Of a DNA stretch of 64,000 nucleotides, positions 12,543 through 24,255 are shown piece by piece. The translations under genes were made by a program, and so were the position numbers. The notes beneath the pieces are model-generated. The model was given only the letters and a program-made list of their open reading frames with translations, was not told the DNA's origin and made no database searches. The stretch's first letter is position 1; every line of letters starts with the position of its first letter. This stretch comes from Cordilura impudica (taxonomy: Eukaryota; Arthropoda; Insecta; Diptera; Scathophagidae): assembly GCA_963682025.1 (NCBI GenBank), contig OY821520.1, forward strand, positions 238,079,364 through 238,143,363, in the 5' to 3' direction.

Positions 12543-13155
12543 ACCATTTTTTATTTTCTATTTTGTTGGAAGTAGCAAATTTCCCCGAGTCTAAATGGAG
12601 GATTTCTTACGTTTTATGTGATAAACCTTATTGACATTTGCGCATAAAAGTGTATACATACTTTGCAATATTTATAAATGGTCGTTCGCATTATTATATT
12701 GTGTGCTAAGTTTTTGAGATGGTGATCTGTCATTCGAATCTTTAATGTATAAAATGAAATTTAAAATAGATTTTCATAAATAAAACAAAAGCAAATTTCA
12801 CACAAAATATTCAAATCTGATGTTAAGAGACAAAGCAATCTTTTGAAAAAAACTTTCAAAAGACTGTCCAGAACTGTCCAAACCCTGAAACATAAAAAGC
12901 AACAACATGAAATCGAAAGATTGCCAATCTGATAATTTGAACGACTCTTAATACCGAAAACATTCTTGGTAATTATCGAAATTTGAATAAAATTAAAGAA
13001 AAAAACATTAAATAAATTTCAGTCTTACAGGCTCTGGTGAAGTACCATTTTTATTTTGTATTTTGTTGGAATGTGCCAATTTATTTTCCCTACGTTTTAT
13101 ATAATAAACCTGTGGTAACACTTAAACCGTATTGACCTTTGCAAATAAAAGTGCT
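12543..13155. repeat. Pair of ~115-bp direct repeats 500 bp apart
   Basis: Two blocks, 12543-12655 and 13043-13155, share ACCATTTTT-ATTTT, TTTTGTTGGAA, TACGTTTTAT, ATAAACC, TATTGACMTTTGC and ATAAAAGTG in the same order. They are direct copies with small insertions. They could be a local duplication or two copies of one short element; I see no terminal signal that decides. Confidence 0.6.
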
Positions 13156-14060
13156 GCCAAGTTTTACGTTGTTTTATTTTATTGCATTAATATTGAGAGC
13201 ATTTCTAAAAATTATTGGAACATTTTTCGAATTACATAATTAAAATTCTATAACAATAGCAATTAATATCTTGTTCAGATGTCTACGTGTAATTTTGAAA
13301 ATTATATCAGTTTATCATGAAGTAATTATGGCATTCGTTTTGTTAAGCTCTTCTTTTGCTAATTGTCTCTCTTTATTGGCAGTGTTTAAAAAACAAAAAC
13401 ACGTACTACACTAATAAAAAAAAAGCAACATATGCATGCTGACAAAAATGTAGGTTTCCTTCAGTATAATTGTAAGTTTTGTTTAATACACCCAAACCTG
13501 AAAGTATTTTTGGCTTAACGTCCGTCCTACACAGGCCACTGCCACTGCCACTACAGCTGTATACATATTATCAACGAAAAATTGTTGGAATCTCTCGACA
13601 TTAGCATTTGTACTTACACATGCCACTGCAATTACATTTTGAAAATGTCGAAGCGTAAACTTCCACCATCATATCCATCCATCTCTTTTGCTATATTTTC
13701 GTAGGCTTTTGTTCTTTAAATCCTTAAGATTTGTGGTTCATATCCCACAAAAAAGGGTGGCAGTGGTATAAACTAATTATTTCTGAAATATTTCCTTTTT
13801 TAATGGAACATCCATATTCATTTTTCGTTTTGTTTACAAAATAATGTTACCGAGTTCATGCTCTATAATTAACAAACTTGCGTTTTTATATGCGCATTTC
13901 AAGAAATCAATCATAATAATACATTTAAGAAATTCAAACTTAAATTACAATTTTGTTGTAATCCAGTAAATGTATGTTAAAATTTTCAACAGGGTAACAT
14001 TAATCATAGTTAGTGGCAGCAATTACTGGCACGAAAAATTTGGTGCCATTAGTGTGATTG
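13156..14060. other. Non-coding stretch
   Basis: Nothing is recognised apart from short TGCCACTGCCAC direct repeats near 13540. It is the left flank of the SINE that starts at 14061. Confidence 0.5.
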
Positions 14061-14249
14061 AGCGCCCCGGTAGGTGAGTAGGTAGCGTGCTCGCCTATCA
14101 TGCGGGGGTCGTGGGTTCGATTCCCACCAGAGGCTTTGGTGTGCAAAAAAAAAAAAAAATTAGCCAAAATTAGAATCTGCAGACAAGCCATCGGCTTCGC
14201 GGAACTAGGCTTAAAGAAAAAAAAAAATGTGTGTGTATTAGTAAAAAAA
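14061..14249 (+). mobile_element. tRNA-derived SINE
   Basis: The head carries an A-box-like TAGGTGAGTAGG followed by a perfect pol III B box GGTTCGATTCC at about 14114. The 5-bp stems GTGGG/CCCAC (T arm) and CTCGC/GCGGG (anticodon arm) still form. The acceptor stem does not pair properly, and a non-tRNA body follows with an internal A-run, then a second A-rich tail ending at 14249. The octamer TGTGATTG stands immediately before the head (14053-14060) and immediately after the tail (14250-14257), so I read it as the target-site duplication. A wider 9-bp match, GCAATTACT at 14019 and 14350, is also present but fits the ends less well. The minus strand over the head translates to SGGNRTHDP, the familiar spurious peptide of tRNA-like sequences. 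Confidence 0.85.
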
Positions 14250-14257
14250 TGTGATTG

Positions 14258-14723
14258 TATTGAGTTTTTCGAACTGGCAGTAGCCTGTCTTACAGGCGGG
14301 TAAATATCAAGTCGGTCGCCGTCATCTTCGTCATAGTTCAAGTTGTAAAGCAATTACTTTTGAATACATACAGTTACTATTTTTATTACAACAAAATAAT
14401 TTTGTTATAACATTATTTTCTTTATATTTATTTCGAAAGCATGATTGGGCATGCAAACCATCTCCATTAGAGAATGTTTACGTTAGTGTTAAACATAATT
14501 TTTGTCATTGGGGATTTTCGAAAAGCACTAATTTAAGAGCTGATCTATTTAGCCCTGGATAAGAAATAGATGATGTTTTACTGTTAAGATTAGTCAGAAG
14601 AAGCAATTTAGTCCCTTAGGCCATTTGAACGTGACTTCAAAAATATTTCTTTTATGACAGGACAAAAGAGTAATTGAAGCATACACTTCCTACACTGAGA
14701 GTCTACTACCGGATTCTGGTATA
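14258..14723. other. Non-coding spacer
   Basis: No gene or ordered repeat is seen between the SINE and the inverted-end element starting near 14724. Confidence 0.5.
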
Positions 14724-17700
14724 CTAGCAGATTCCAGCCCTCGAAATTCGAGTGCAAATTCTAGGAAATTTTATTTTTTCATTAAATAACCACCCTAAAG
14801 CTATGCTAATCAATTATAGCCAATTAACAAATCAACACAAAAAAACTAATTTTTTACAAACACACTAACAAATTTAATAAACACACACATAGCATTGTAT
14901 AATTTTATATATGTGTTAGTAGCAACTTTAAATGCAATTTATTCAAAATAAAGAAAAAAATTTAAAAATCTGTAAATCTGCAAAACGGCTAAAAAGAAAT
15001 ACCTTTCAAATAATATACGTTTGGTCACAATCGGGATAAAACGGTAGAACAAAACATCAGTCACAAGAAATCGCCTAGCCTATTAATATTATAGATTACA
15101 ACAATTTCCACCCTTTAATATCCGAGGCTTAAAACAATTTCCGCTTTAAAAGAATCTAGTTTTGCAACTTTCCAAATTTCATTTAATTGGGCATAACACT
15201 CTCAATACAATTACATTTTCAAGGCCTGCAATGAATGCGTTATGACAGCTGGTATGCCACCAATGATAACGGCCTATTGTGCTTAAAAAAATGTATACAT
15301 ATATATTTGCCCCAAAAAAGTAAGTGCAGCCTTTTCTCAACACGTGTACTTCGTAAGTCATTCATTACATTTTTATTGTTTTACAAATAAAAAAGTAAAT
15401 GTTTTAGCCTCATTTTAAATGTATGGTTCGCTTCTCTAGATCATTTAAAAAAATAATATAAATACTAAAAAAATGGTCTTAAACTACGACATGCTTCGTC
15501 ATGATGGCTTAAAATTCACAAAATATTGGACTTAATAATTTGTTCTTCAATATGTTTAAATTAAAACAAAAAAATAAAAAAATTCTGGTATTTGAACTTT
15601 ATAGAAATACAATAAGCAGGGCGGAAATTATTAATATTGTTGGTTATTTTTCAAGTATAATTATAATTATTTTTTGGTCGATTGAATCAGAAATAATTCA
15701 TTATTTTATTATTATTTACAGTATTGACCTTCTCATGTAATAAATTGGAAAATAATATGTACCTATATTATAAAAAAAACCTACGTAATTTGCTTTTATT
15801 GTTTTTATTGTTAAGCATTTATTTAATATTCTTTCAACTCACTAAATAGCTGAGTAAATATTATAATTTAAAATATAATATTTAACTTTAATACTATATA
15901 CTATTTTATTATTAAATGCTGTGGTGTCATATTGATACCTATTTTTTTTTTTTTTTTTTTTTTTTTGAAATTGCAATGGAAAAATTTAAATACTTAATCA
16001 ATTAGCAAATAAATACAGTGGCAGTGGGTCCACAAAGTGAATAAACAAATTTTATTTGAATACAAAAGAAACAAAGGATTGGAAAGCTAAGGAAAATTTT
16101 GTAGAGATTTTTTCTTTTGAAATTGCAATATAAAGATTTACATACTTAATCAATTAGCAAATAAATACAGAGGCAGTGTGTCCACAAAGTGAATAAACAA
16201 ATTTTATTTGAGATGAAAAAAAAAACAAAGGATTGAAAAGCTAATGGAAAAATTTACATACTTAATCAATTAGCAAATAAATACAGAGGCAGTGTGTTTT
16301 TACAAGGAGATTAAATAAATTTTACTTGAAAAAAAAAAAAAAAATAGAAAAAAGAATAGAAAGAATTGAAAAGCTAAGGAAAATTTTGTAGACTTTAAAA
16401 CATTGCAACTGAGTTGTTTAGTTTATGATAAATGATTGGAATTGGTAAAATGTTATTAAAGTTGTCACTAGAATTTGATTCATAGTAAAATATTCAATTT
16501 TTTCAAGTCAGTTCTATTCTTTTTAAATGATTTCTATGTAACTATAAATGATTTGTTTTCATTGAAACTTATTTTTTTTTATTATTAATCTAAAACTGTA
16601 CAACATACTATTGTGAATTATTTCTAACTGTTTAAAATTTTTTTCTCGGAAAGAAAATACTTCTAAATGTATAAGTTTTAACTAAATTTTTTATATTTTT
16701 AAAAATAATTGATTCGTTATTGTGAATGAATAAATTTTCAACAATGCATTGTATGAATTTTATAATGAAATAACATTGCGAATTATATGATAATAATATT
16801 TTATGCATAATTTGTTTATTATTGCGAATTAGTTAAAGATTATGTTATTAATTTTTTTTTATATTTTGTGAATAATTTTTAACTATTAGTTAATTAAATA
16901 TAAATATTCTACAACAACTAGTTCAACCGTAGTGAAATTAATTTTTTAATATTTTTTGTGCATAAATTGTTATTTATTGTGAATGAATTGAAGATAAATC
17001 TTCTATGCTTTTGAAATTAAATTTAACAAAGACCCATTCATTTCGAATGATTTCTATCAATGTAAATTTTTGAAAAGTGGAGTTCTATTCACAAATGCTT
17101 AATTCTTTTTCTACGATATTCACTTATATTGTGATTACATTATTTATGATTTTGAATGTTATGAAAATTTAGAAAAAAAAGTTATAATTAATATCGACCA
17201 TTTTTGTTCTTGATTTCTGTTGATTATTGTGAATGAAATGCTTGATTTTTGTAAAAGTTTAATAAAAAAAGTTGTAATACTAATTCTTATTCCCAATTTT
17301 TGTAATAATGTTTATAATTTATTTCCTTTTGCTGAACAAATATAAATGTATCATTATTGTGAATGAATTTGAATGCCTAAATCAATTACAATCATTTTAA
17401 ATATTATTTGCTCTTTATTTGAAAATTTTAAATATCTTATGAAACTTAAAATAACTTACAACAACCATTAATCTATAATATATATTATTTGAAAGGTATT
17501 TCTTTTTAGCTGTTTTGCAGATTTGCAGATTTTTTAATTTTTTCCTTTATTTTGAGTAAATTGCATTTAAAGTTCCTACTAACACATACATAAAATTATA
17601 CAATATGCTATATGTGTGTTTATTAAATTTTTTAATGTGTTTTTAATAAAAATTTTTTGTGTTGATTTGCGAATTGGCTACAGTTGATTAGCATACCTTT

Positions 17701-17773
17701 AGGGTCTTTATTTAATGAAAAAGTAAAATTTCCTAGAATTTGCCCTCGAATTTCGAGGGCTGGAATCTGCTAG
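14724..17773. mobile_element. Element with ~290-bp inverted ends, copy 1
   Basis: The left arm (about 14724-15015) starts CTAGCAGATTCCAGCCC. The right arm (about 17490-17773) is its inverted copy and ends in GCTAG. Both arms contain ATTTCCTAGAATTTG-like and AATTTAATAAACACACAC-like blocks in inverted order. The right arm also contains the perfect palindrome CCCTCGAATTTCGAGGG (17743-17759). The 2.5-kb interior holds no transposase that I can read. It contains a tandem triplication (15967-16398) and ATTGTGAATGA motifs. The 8-bp flanks do not match, so this copy may be rearranged. A second, shortened copy with a near-perfect 8-bp duplication is at 38121-40674. The foldback-like structure is clear; the superfamily is not. 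Confidence 0.65.
15967..16398. repeat. Tandem triplication, ~125-150 bp units
   Basis: Three consecutive copies begin near 15967, 16119 and 16244. Each contains CTTAATCAATTAGCAAATAA, then ACAGWGGCAGTG, a segment like GTGAATAAACAAATTTTA and AAAGCTAAGGAAAATTTTG. The first starts after a long T-run. Copies are similar enough to be a recent local amplification inside the larger element. Confidence 0.75.
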
Positions 17774-19650
17774 TTCACATTAATGAGCGATGTTTGGAAT
17801 TCACAGTAACAATAAGAATTCACAATCATTTTAAACATTCTTTTCAGATCATTTAGAAAATATTATTCATATAATAACTCACAGAAAAAAATATTAAAAT
17901 AATTGTGCACTTTCTTATCGCTTACACTGTTCTTCACTATTTATACTTAAATGTCATTATATTTTCGAACCCTTATCTTTTTCGACTGTTCCAGTGTGAA
18001 TTCAAAAAAAAAAAAAAAAAAAAAAAAAATATGTAAACATATTTTTATTATTAATTGATTCGGATTCGGCTGACTTTACAGTCATTGTGTACTTAAACAA
18101 TTGTCCTAAATAGTTTAATTTCTACAATAAATATGAAAAATATTTTACCAACGCATTATTTTATAAAATTTTTGTAAATTTAATATTTACATTTATATTT
18201 AACAAGTCTGCTAATTTAATTTTAGTATTTTACGAAAACGTGTTAATTAAAGTAAAATTTTTTTCTAGTTTTTTTTTGCATTTCTAATTTATAGATTTTT
18301 GAAGTACAACACCTATTAGGAAATGTAAGAAAATTTTTATTTGTTCTTGAATTTTCGCGATTTTTTAAAAACTCGAAAAATATCCAGCCGCATTCGTTAT
18401 CGAATTTTTTTTTATTTTTTTTTTTTTCCAAAATAAAATACTGAGAATAATTTTACTCTGTCATTAAAGAATTATGGCCCCTAGATGAAAAAAAAAACGA
18501 AAGAAGGTCTTATTTAAATAGTAAACTAAAATATAGAATTTCGATTGATTTTACTCGATATCGAATGCGGCGATTAGACCCACATTAAAAATTCTTATAT
18601 TTTTAGGTTAAGTAAGCCTATTAAAATGAATCACTGCTGTTATGTCATTAAGACACATATAGACCTCATTTAAATTTCTAAGTTTATATCAATGATTCAG
18701 TTTGAGATGAATTCAATTCTTACTTATCATTCAAGTATAAAAATGTGTCTTTAGTTCAATTAAATATGTATAATTAGAATTGTTATAAGTAAAAGAGGAA
18801 TCGCTGATGACATGTCTTTTAGCAAATAATGGTAATTGTATATCTAAAATGCTGCTGAAAAGGCATGAATTGAAAACCTTACTAAACTACTTACTAAAAA
18901 CATTCTATAGAGTAGTTGCTGATGACATGTCACTAAAATGTCTGGAGGACATACTTTCCAATAGCCAAATCAATCGACACTGACTGAGTTATCTCAAATT
19001 TATATTGTGAATAATGTATAGCCTAACAGGGGGTTTTTTTTTAAATGAAGTCATGAAATTTACGAAATCATCTCCATTGTGAATGATTTTCCATATCTGT
19101 ATACTTCTTTAATATATAACTAGAAATATATTTAGATAATAAGATAATTTTTAATAATATTTTTTTAAACGAATTTAACATAGATTGTTTTATTTTGCAA
19201 AAAAATCTTTCATTATTGTAAATGATATTAAGGAGAAATTTTTAATATAAATTTTGTGAATTGTTCGTGGTTCTATCATTCTGAATTCAATTAGATTGCA
19301 AATGATTATTTACGACAAAATGAATTAATAAAAATATTTCCTACAAATTGCATTTGTTATTATTATGTTTATTCGGGCAGAGTTTTTTTTTTTTTGAAAC
19401 GGTCTCTTACTGTAGATTGAACAATATAAAAATCTTTTATTCTATGACTTATAAATCATAATTTTTGTTTTTGTATATTTTTCAGATACATTTTCGATTA
19501 TTGTGAATAAAAGTTACATTAAAAAAATATATTTTTTTATTTTCTATATTTTTTTGTATGAAGCAAGATTGCAAATTAAATCGTAATTGATTTTTATTTT
19601 GCAAAAATTCGTTCATTATTAGAATGAATTTTAATAAGATTGCAAATGAT
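16600..19650. repeat. Non-coding region with recurring ATTGTGAATGA motif
   Basis: Motifs of the form TTATTGTGAATGAAT recur irregularly near 16611, 16719, 16976, 17224, 17355, 19077, 19213, 19256 and 19498, with variants in between. The same motif reappears after the nested insertions near 29640 and 29756. Part lies inside the inverted-end element (to 17773) and part outside. From 18240 to 19060 there is little else beyond a doubled GCTGATGACATGTC at about 18802 and 18912. No gene is seen. Confidence 0.5.
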
Positions 19651-19659
19651 TTTTAAGAC

Positions 19660-20054
19660 TAAATGGATTCGGCTGTGCCGAATCTTTGGCACCCTCCACA
19701 TCGGTTTTACGTTTACATTCTGGGCTTATTGCACTATTTATAACAATTGTAAATAAAATATTTTGATATGATATACTTAATACTGAATTTTTACACAAAC
19801 ACATTGAATTTAAAATTTATTTTAAAGGTGTTTTCATATTTTTGGACATATCTCGGCACAATGATGCCAATACCAATCTGCTCGGAAAATAGACAACCAA
19901 TATTATCATAACTTTACCAAGGTAAATGGTATATTTTGTGAATGAGCATGTTTTCAACAGACAGTCGGACGGACGGACATCGCTATAATGACTCGACATG
20001 TAATAAGAATCAAGAATATTGTATACTTTATGGGGTCGCAAAAGCATTTTTCTG
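19660..20054 (+). mobile_element. Truncated mini-me-like element (M1)
   Basis: It starts with the hairpin ATTCGGC-TGT-GCCGAAT and CACCCTCCAC, then runs into the family's 3' half: a segment around ATGATGCC and CCAATCTGCTCGG, GTGAATGAGC, the GTCY-type microsatellite CAGACAGTCGGACGGACGG, ATCGCTATA and TATACTTTATGGGGTC. The family's final GGAGGGTATAAAAA is missing: the copy stops near 20054, where a CACAGTG repeat begins. Mini-me/DINE-1-like elements are known non-coding, Helentron-related repeats of Diptera. Confidence 0.7.
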
Positions 20055-20071
20055 CACAGTGGCGCACAGTG
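20055..20071 (+). repeat. Doubled CACAGTG heptamer at an insertion boundary
   Basis: CACAGTG occurs at 20055-20061 and 20065-20071, exactly where the mini-me copy breaks off. CACAGTG is the consensus heptamer of V(D)J recombination signals and resembles Transib termini, and a RAG1/Transib-like transposase relic lies 2-4 kb to the right in inward orientation. Whether this is the left end of that element is inference; I found no matching CACTGTG between the gene and 24250. Confidence 0.35.
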
Positions 20072-20239
20072 TCGTAGTTTCATATAACGAGTGGCCAAAA
20101 ATAGAAGGAGTTGTCAGAAAATTCTGAAATTTGGCACACATGATTTAATTGATAAAATATAGTTACACCTAAAATTTTGTAATTTTAGGTCCAAGGATTC
20201 GTGTCCTTCCCATATATCCTGAATTAAAAAAATGGGAAC

Positions 20240-21521
20240 AAGTCTAGTTTAGGGGCGATGCCCCGATATTTTAGTTTTTTTTGGAGGGGGTAGGGGCTTT
20301 TGGGGTGATTCCAGGGAAATATTTTTTTTTTGTCGGTCGAGCCTATTTTCCGAGTTATGGACCCCCAAAGTTTTGATATTGACTAGCGTATAACTTTGTT
20401 ATTTAGCATCGGATTCCGACAATATATATATCGTTGGAAAGCTTATTTGAGCGCCTTCTATTTGGTATTTTAAAATTTGAAATCCATTAACCCATTGTGA
20501 ACCTATTGAAAATTTTGCATTTTTGTGAGAGAGTTTTTTTTTTAATATGGGATTATCTCATAAAAAGACGTATATCATATATGGTTTTATATTAACTGAA
20601 TAAAAGGTAGGTCCATAAGTTTTATTTTGATGTATCTCATGACCACTTAACCCTTTCAGAACCGGACATATTTGGTATTTTATCTACATTTTTATGCTTT
20701 GTGAAAAATATATTGATATTTTATGGATTTTTAATATTTTTTTATTTTATTTGTGTATTTATTTTATATATTTAGTCATATTTGTAATGCTTTTTGGAAA
20801 ATATATTTGTATTTCGAAGGTAGTTAAAATTTATATAATTTTTTTAAATTGTGGCAACTTTATTGATTTAAAAAATTTTCATCAAAAAAATTTGTTGTGT
20901 TTTAAAAAATAGTTGTCTAATTTTAAAGCGCCGCAGGAGAAAATTTTTTAGAAAAAATCGCGCGATTTGTTCTAAAAAATTTTCATAATAGGACGGATAA
21001 AGAATTTTGTTGTGTTGTTTTAAAGCGCTGCAGGCTAGAATTAGGAATAAATTTTTCAAAAAGCCTTAAAAATTAAGATAAAATACCAAATATATCCGGT
21101 TCTGAAAGGGTTAAGTTGCCATGAGATACATCAAAATAAAGCTTGTGGACCTACCTTTTATTCAGTTAATATAAAACCATACATGACATTCGTCTATTTA
21201 TGAAATAATCCCATATTAAAAAAAATACTCTCTCACAAAAATGCAAAATTTGCAATAGGTTCATAATGGGTTAATGGATTTCAAATTTTAAAATACCACA
21301 TAGAAGGCGCTCAAATAAGCTTTGCAACGATATATATATTGTCGAAATCCGATACTAAATAACAAAGTTATACAGTAGTCAATATCAAAACTTTGGGGGT
21401 CCATAACTCGGAAAATAGGCTCGACCGACAAAAAAAAATATTTCCCTGGAATCACATTAAAAAGTTTTATAAGTGGTAAAAATTTTGAACCGATCGGGGC
21501 ATCGCCCCTAAACTAGACTTA
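20240..21521. repeat. Large imperfect palindrome, ~470-bp arms
   Basis: The left arm (20240-20710) and right arm (21050-21521) are inverted copies at roughly 90% identity by eye. Both start outside with AAGTCTAGTTTAGGGGCGAT and share GACCCCCAAAGTTTTGATAT and AACCCTTTCAGAACCGGA. The ~340-bp loop carries two related blocks containing TTTTAAAGCGCYGCAGG. Near the outer end one arm has a GGAGGGGGTAGGGG stretch that the other lacks. No protein is encoded. Confidence 0.8.
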
Positions 21522-22045
21522 AGCCAAAAAATGCCATAACTCATGTAAAAAAAATAATAACTTAGTGAAATTTCGTTACTTTAAATATCTTTAATGCTTA
21601 GTCCAAATTTCGTTTAATTCGGGGCAAGGATACGCCTACCTCGAAAATGTCCTTATTAAAAAAGTAAAAATAAAAGCAAACCAATATAATTTTTTTATTT
21701 AATTTGGCACACAAATTACTTACAATGGTTTTTATGTGTAACTATACATATTTTACTTTTTATTCAATGCAAAAAAAGCTTTCGCAAAAAGCTTTCGTCA
21801 TTAGCTTTCCCATACATCCTTAAAGACATGTAAAATCCAAGCATTTTACTACAATTAAAAAAATTATTTAAGTTATCAAACATAAATTTTATTACTTTAT
21901 ATACATGAAAACATAAATATGGGTATACCTCCTAAAACTGATTAATTATTCATACAACTGACAAAAAAAAAAACAATATTTAAATTATTATTAAACATAA
22001 ATTAATATATAAATTAATAAATTAATACTACATAACATAAATATT
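21522..22045. other. Non-coding tail beside the RAG1-like relic
   Basis: This lies just downstream of the minus-strand gene's stop and may be its 3' untranslated and subterminal DNA. It contains a doubled AAAGCTTTCG near 21776-21800, and a block with TTTGGCACACA that resembles sequence near 20130, so both may belong to one element. No other gene is seen. Confidence 0.45.
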
Positions 22046-24003
22046 CTAATCATACTCGCTGGTAATATCACTCTCAGATTCCTCTATCATACCATTGCTA
22101 GACACTATGTTCGTGCCATCTCTTTCAATTACATACATGCTTATATCATTCTTATCGTAGTTTTTAAAAAGTTTTTTCTGACTATACATCGAAATTGATG
22201 GTTAGATTGAACCCTACCTTATTTTCTCGTATGCCTTAACCTGGCATTTCTTATAATTTTGTGGCTTGACTCAATGGCTTCTTCTGATAACATTCCAATG
22301 GGAATGGTAAAATACTTAACATAATCAATGCCGTGAATTAAAATTTTGTGCACTGTTGCAGGCATATAGTACCAAGGATACAATCTGAAGTATAGAAGTG
22401 CAGTTTCTTTTAAGAGGTTCTCAAAATTTGGAATATTAATATTGCGCCCACATGACAGTGTTCTTAAAATAATTGAAAAATTGTTAATTAATGATATATC
22501 TACACCTGTAATTTCAGCCGAAAGCTCTACATTTGAAAAAAAAAAAAAAACGTCTAGCTGTATTTCCATCATTCGATGTACCATATCCCGTCTTAACCCT
22601 GTCAACTATCAGGCCCATTTATTTTTTAAATCTATCTTGTATAATCCTTTTTTTCTCGTCAACTTGATCGCTCATTTCCTTTCCTGTTTTTCGCTATGTT
22701 TTGATGGATTGTTTATACGCAATATGTAGAATACATTCAAAACACTTTATCCACGCGTGCAATGTCGACAATCCGTATTTGTAGCACCCTTCGTTGACAC
22801 AGGCCTTTCAAAAACTGACATTCTATTCATTTCGGATGGCTTTGCTCCACACAAAACGCAATTTGAACTACTTTTGTTTTCATTTAGTACATTTAAAATC
22901 GCACCGTCTATCATTGTTAACTTCATATTGTAATGACCATTAAAATTTTTGTTTTGCGATATGTAATTATATACATCTAAGTTATCAATTTGCGTTTGTA
23001 TGTTTCTCCTCACTGTGTTTATTACATCAGGGTTTTCCTTGGTAAATATTATTTTGAGAGGTCTGCATAAACTCCAAGAAGAGTGTTTATCATTTTGCCA
23101 TACTACTTTTTCATCTGCCCAATCCAACAAACGTAATGGCACAAAAGAGGTTACAAATAAAAATTCATCACTAGCATCTTCGTTTTCAAATTTTTGTTTA
23201 TATGCACTATGACCACTACTGCCATCAAATCCCCATTTGCATTCTAGAATTAGATCGTTTTTAGTTTCAAATGCGGAGCTATTTAATATGCTTTCAGAAG
23301 TTTTGTCTAAAATTGTTTGCAAAGGAATCTCTGCTGAAGTTTCTGTTATATGAATATCATCAGGAATAAATTTTTTTTTAGCTTGTGCAATTAAATTATA
23401 AGAGGTCGTGCACAGAATTTACTACTTTTCTCATCATGTTATATTGTCTTACAGAGAGATCCATGTCAATATATAGAGCTAAAGCTCTTTAAACTGATAT
23501 TTTATTTTTTTTGATACAGATACTTTGTCTGCGGCTTTAGTAAGAGCATCACCTGATGTACACGAAACAAGCTCTTCGATTCGCCTCCTTTTCGTTCGTT
23601 GTGATGCATTCTCATAAGAAACAGATGGCCGGCCCCTACCGGTACTTGTACTGGGTTCCTAATAGAACTGAATTATGTTTTACTAAAAAAAATCTAAGAT
23701 CATAAGAATACTTACAACGCAAATGTCTTCATTAAATATCTCAGTATCTAGCCAGTTACTCAACTCAGTTTCAAACCTACTTTTCCCACGTCTGTATTTA
23801 ACCCAATTACTGCTAATTTTAAAAAGAGTGAATTTTAATTTTTCCTTCTCTGTATTCGTTAATATTCTTCGAATACGATTTTCCACAAACTGTTCAATTG
23901 GATGGAACACATTAACTGCATTACTTTTCTTCAACTCCAACCACTGCTGAAAAATATCACGAATCTGTAATGATGTCGACACTAAAAAACATTCACAAAA
24001 CAC
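22046..24003 (-). pseudogene. RAG1/Transib-superfamily transposase relic
   Basis: The minus-strand gene runs from at least 24003 to a stop at 22046. Exon 1 includes NAVNVFHPIEQFVENRIRR. After a 57-bp intron, exon 2 opens with EPSTSTGRGRPSVSYE and a basic KRRRIEEL. Core blocks then appear in RAG1 order. FDGSSGH (about 23208-23230) fits the first catalytic Asp region (RAG1 D600). CRPLKIIF resembles RAG1 CKPLCLML. CVLC (about 22846-22862) matches the zinc cysteines C727/C730. HKILIH (about 22331-22352) has the H-x4-H spacing of H937/H942. SEEAIESSHKIIRNAR (about 22240-22285) resembles the block around catalytic E962. The acidic tail ends in SEYD. Damage includes a stop near 23480, further frame changes, loss of a short segment after CRHCTRG (22747), where the second Asp region would be expected, and two stops between 22606 and 22740. 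RAG1-type enzymes nick and hairpin DNA at terminal repeats. The family call rests on motif order, not a database search. Confidence 0.7.
23659..23715 (-). other. 57-bp spliceosomal intron in the RAG1-like relic
   Basis: On the minus strand GTAAGTATTC opens at 23715 and TTCTATTAG closes at 23659. Removing these 57 bp joins ...FNEDICV in phase to EPSTSTGRGRP. Reading through instead hits a stop within about a dozen codons. The size and both splice sites are typical of insect short introns. Confidence 0.8.
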
Positions 24004-24255
24004 GTAAAAGCAGTCAGAAACAGCTGAAATTTTTATATGTTAAAATACATACTTGTAGCAATAAAATAACAAAAAATTTTGAAAGTGATATAAAGTGTTT
24101 TGTTATAATTTACTTTAGAACTTAACTTATGTACCAAAATATTGGCTAACGGTATTGCGCGTATGGTTAATATTTGTAAACAAAAACAGTGTTGTAATTA
24201 GAAATACATACCTGGCTTACAACCCTGTTACAAAAATATTGGCCGTTACCAAACC

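Noticed and set aside
14061..14135. Functional tRNA gene
   Set aside because: The T and anticodon stems form, but the acceptor stem has mismatches, and the sequence continues into a SINE body with flanking TGTGATTG repeats.
14000..14353. 117-residue minus-strand protein with SGGNRTHDP
   Set aside because: This peptide is a well-known artefact of translating the antisense strand of tRNA-derived SINEs.
14019..14358. GCAATTACT as the SINE target-site duplication
   Set aside because: It lies about 33 bp before the tRNA-like head and about 100 bp after the A-rich tail, while TGTGATTG touches both ends.
24131..24245. Pair of TGTWMCAAAAATATTGGC-like direct repeats as ends of the RAG1-like element
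   Set aside because: They are direct, not inverted, and do not start with CAC; I could not connect them to an element end.
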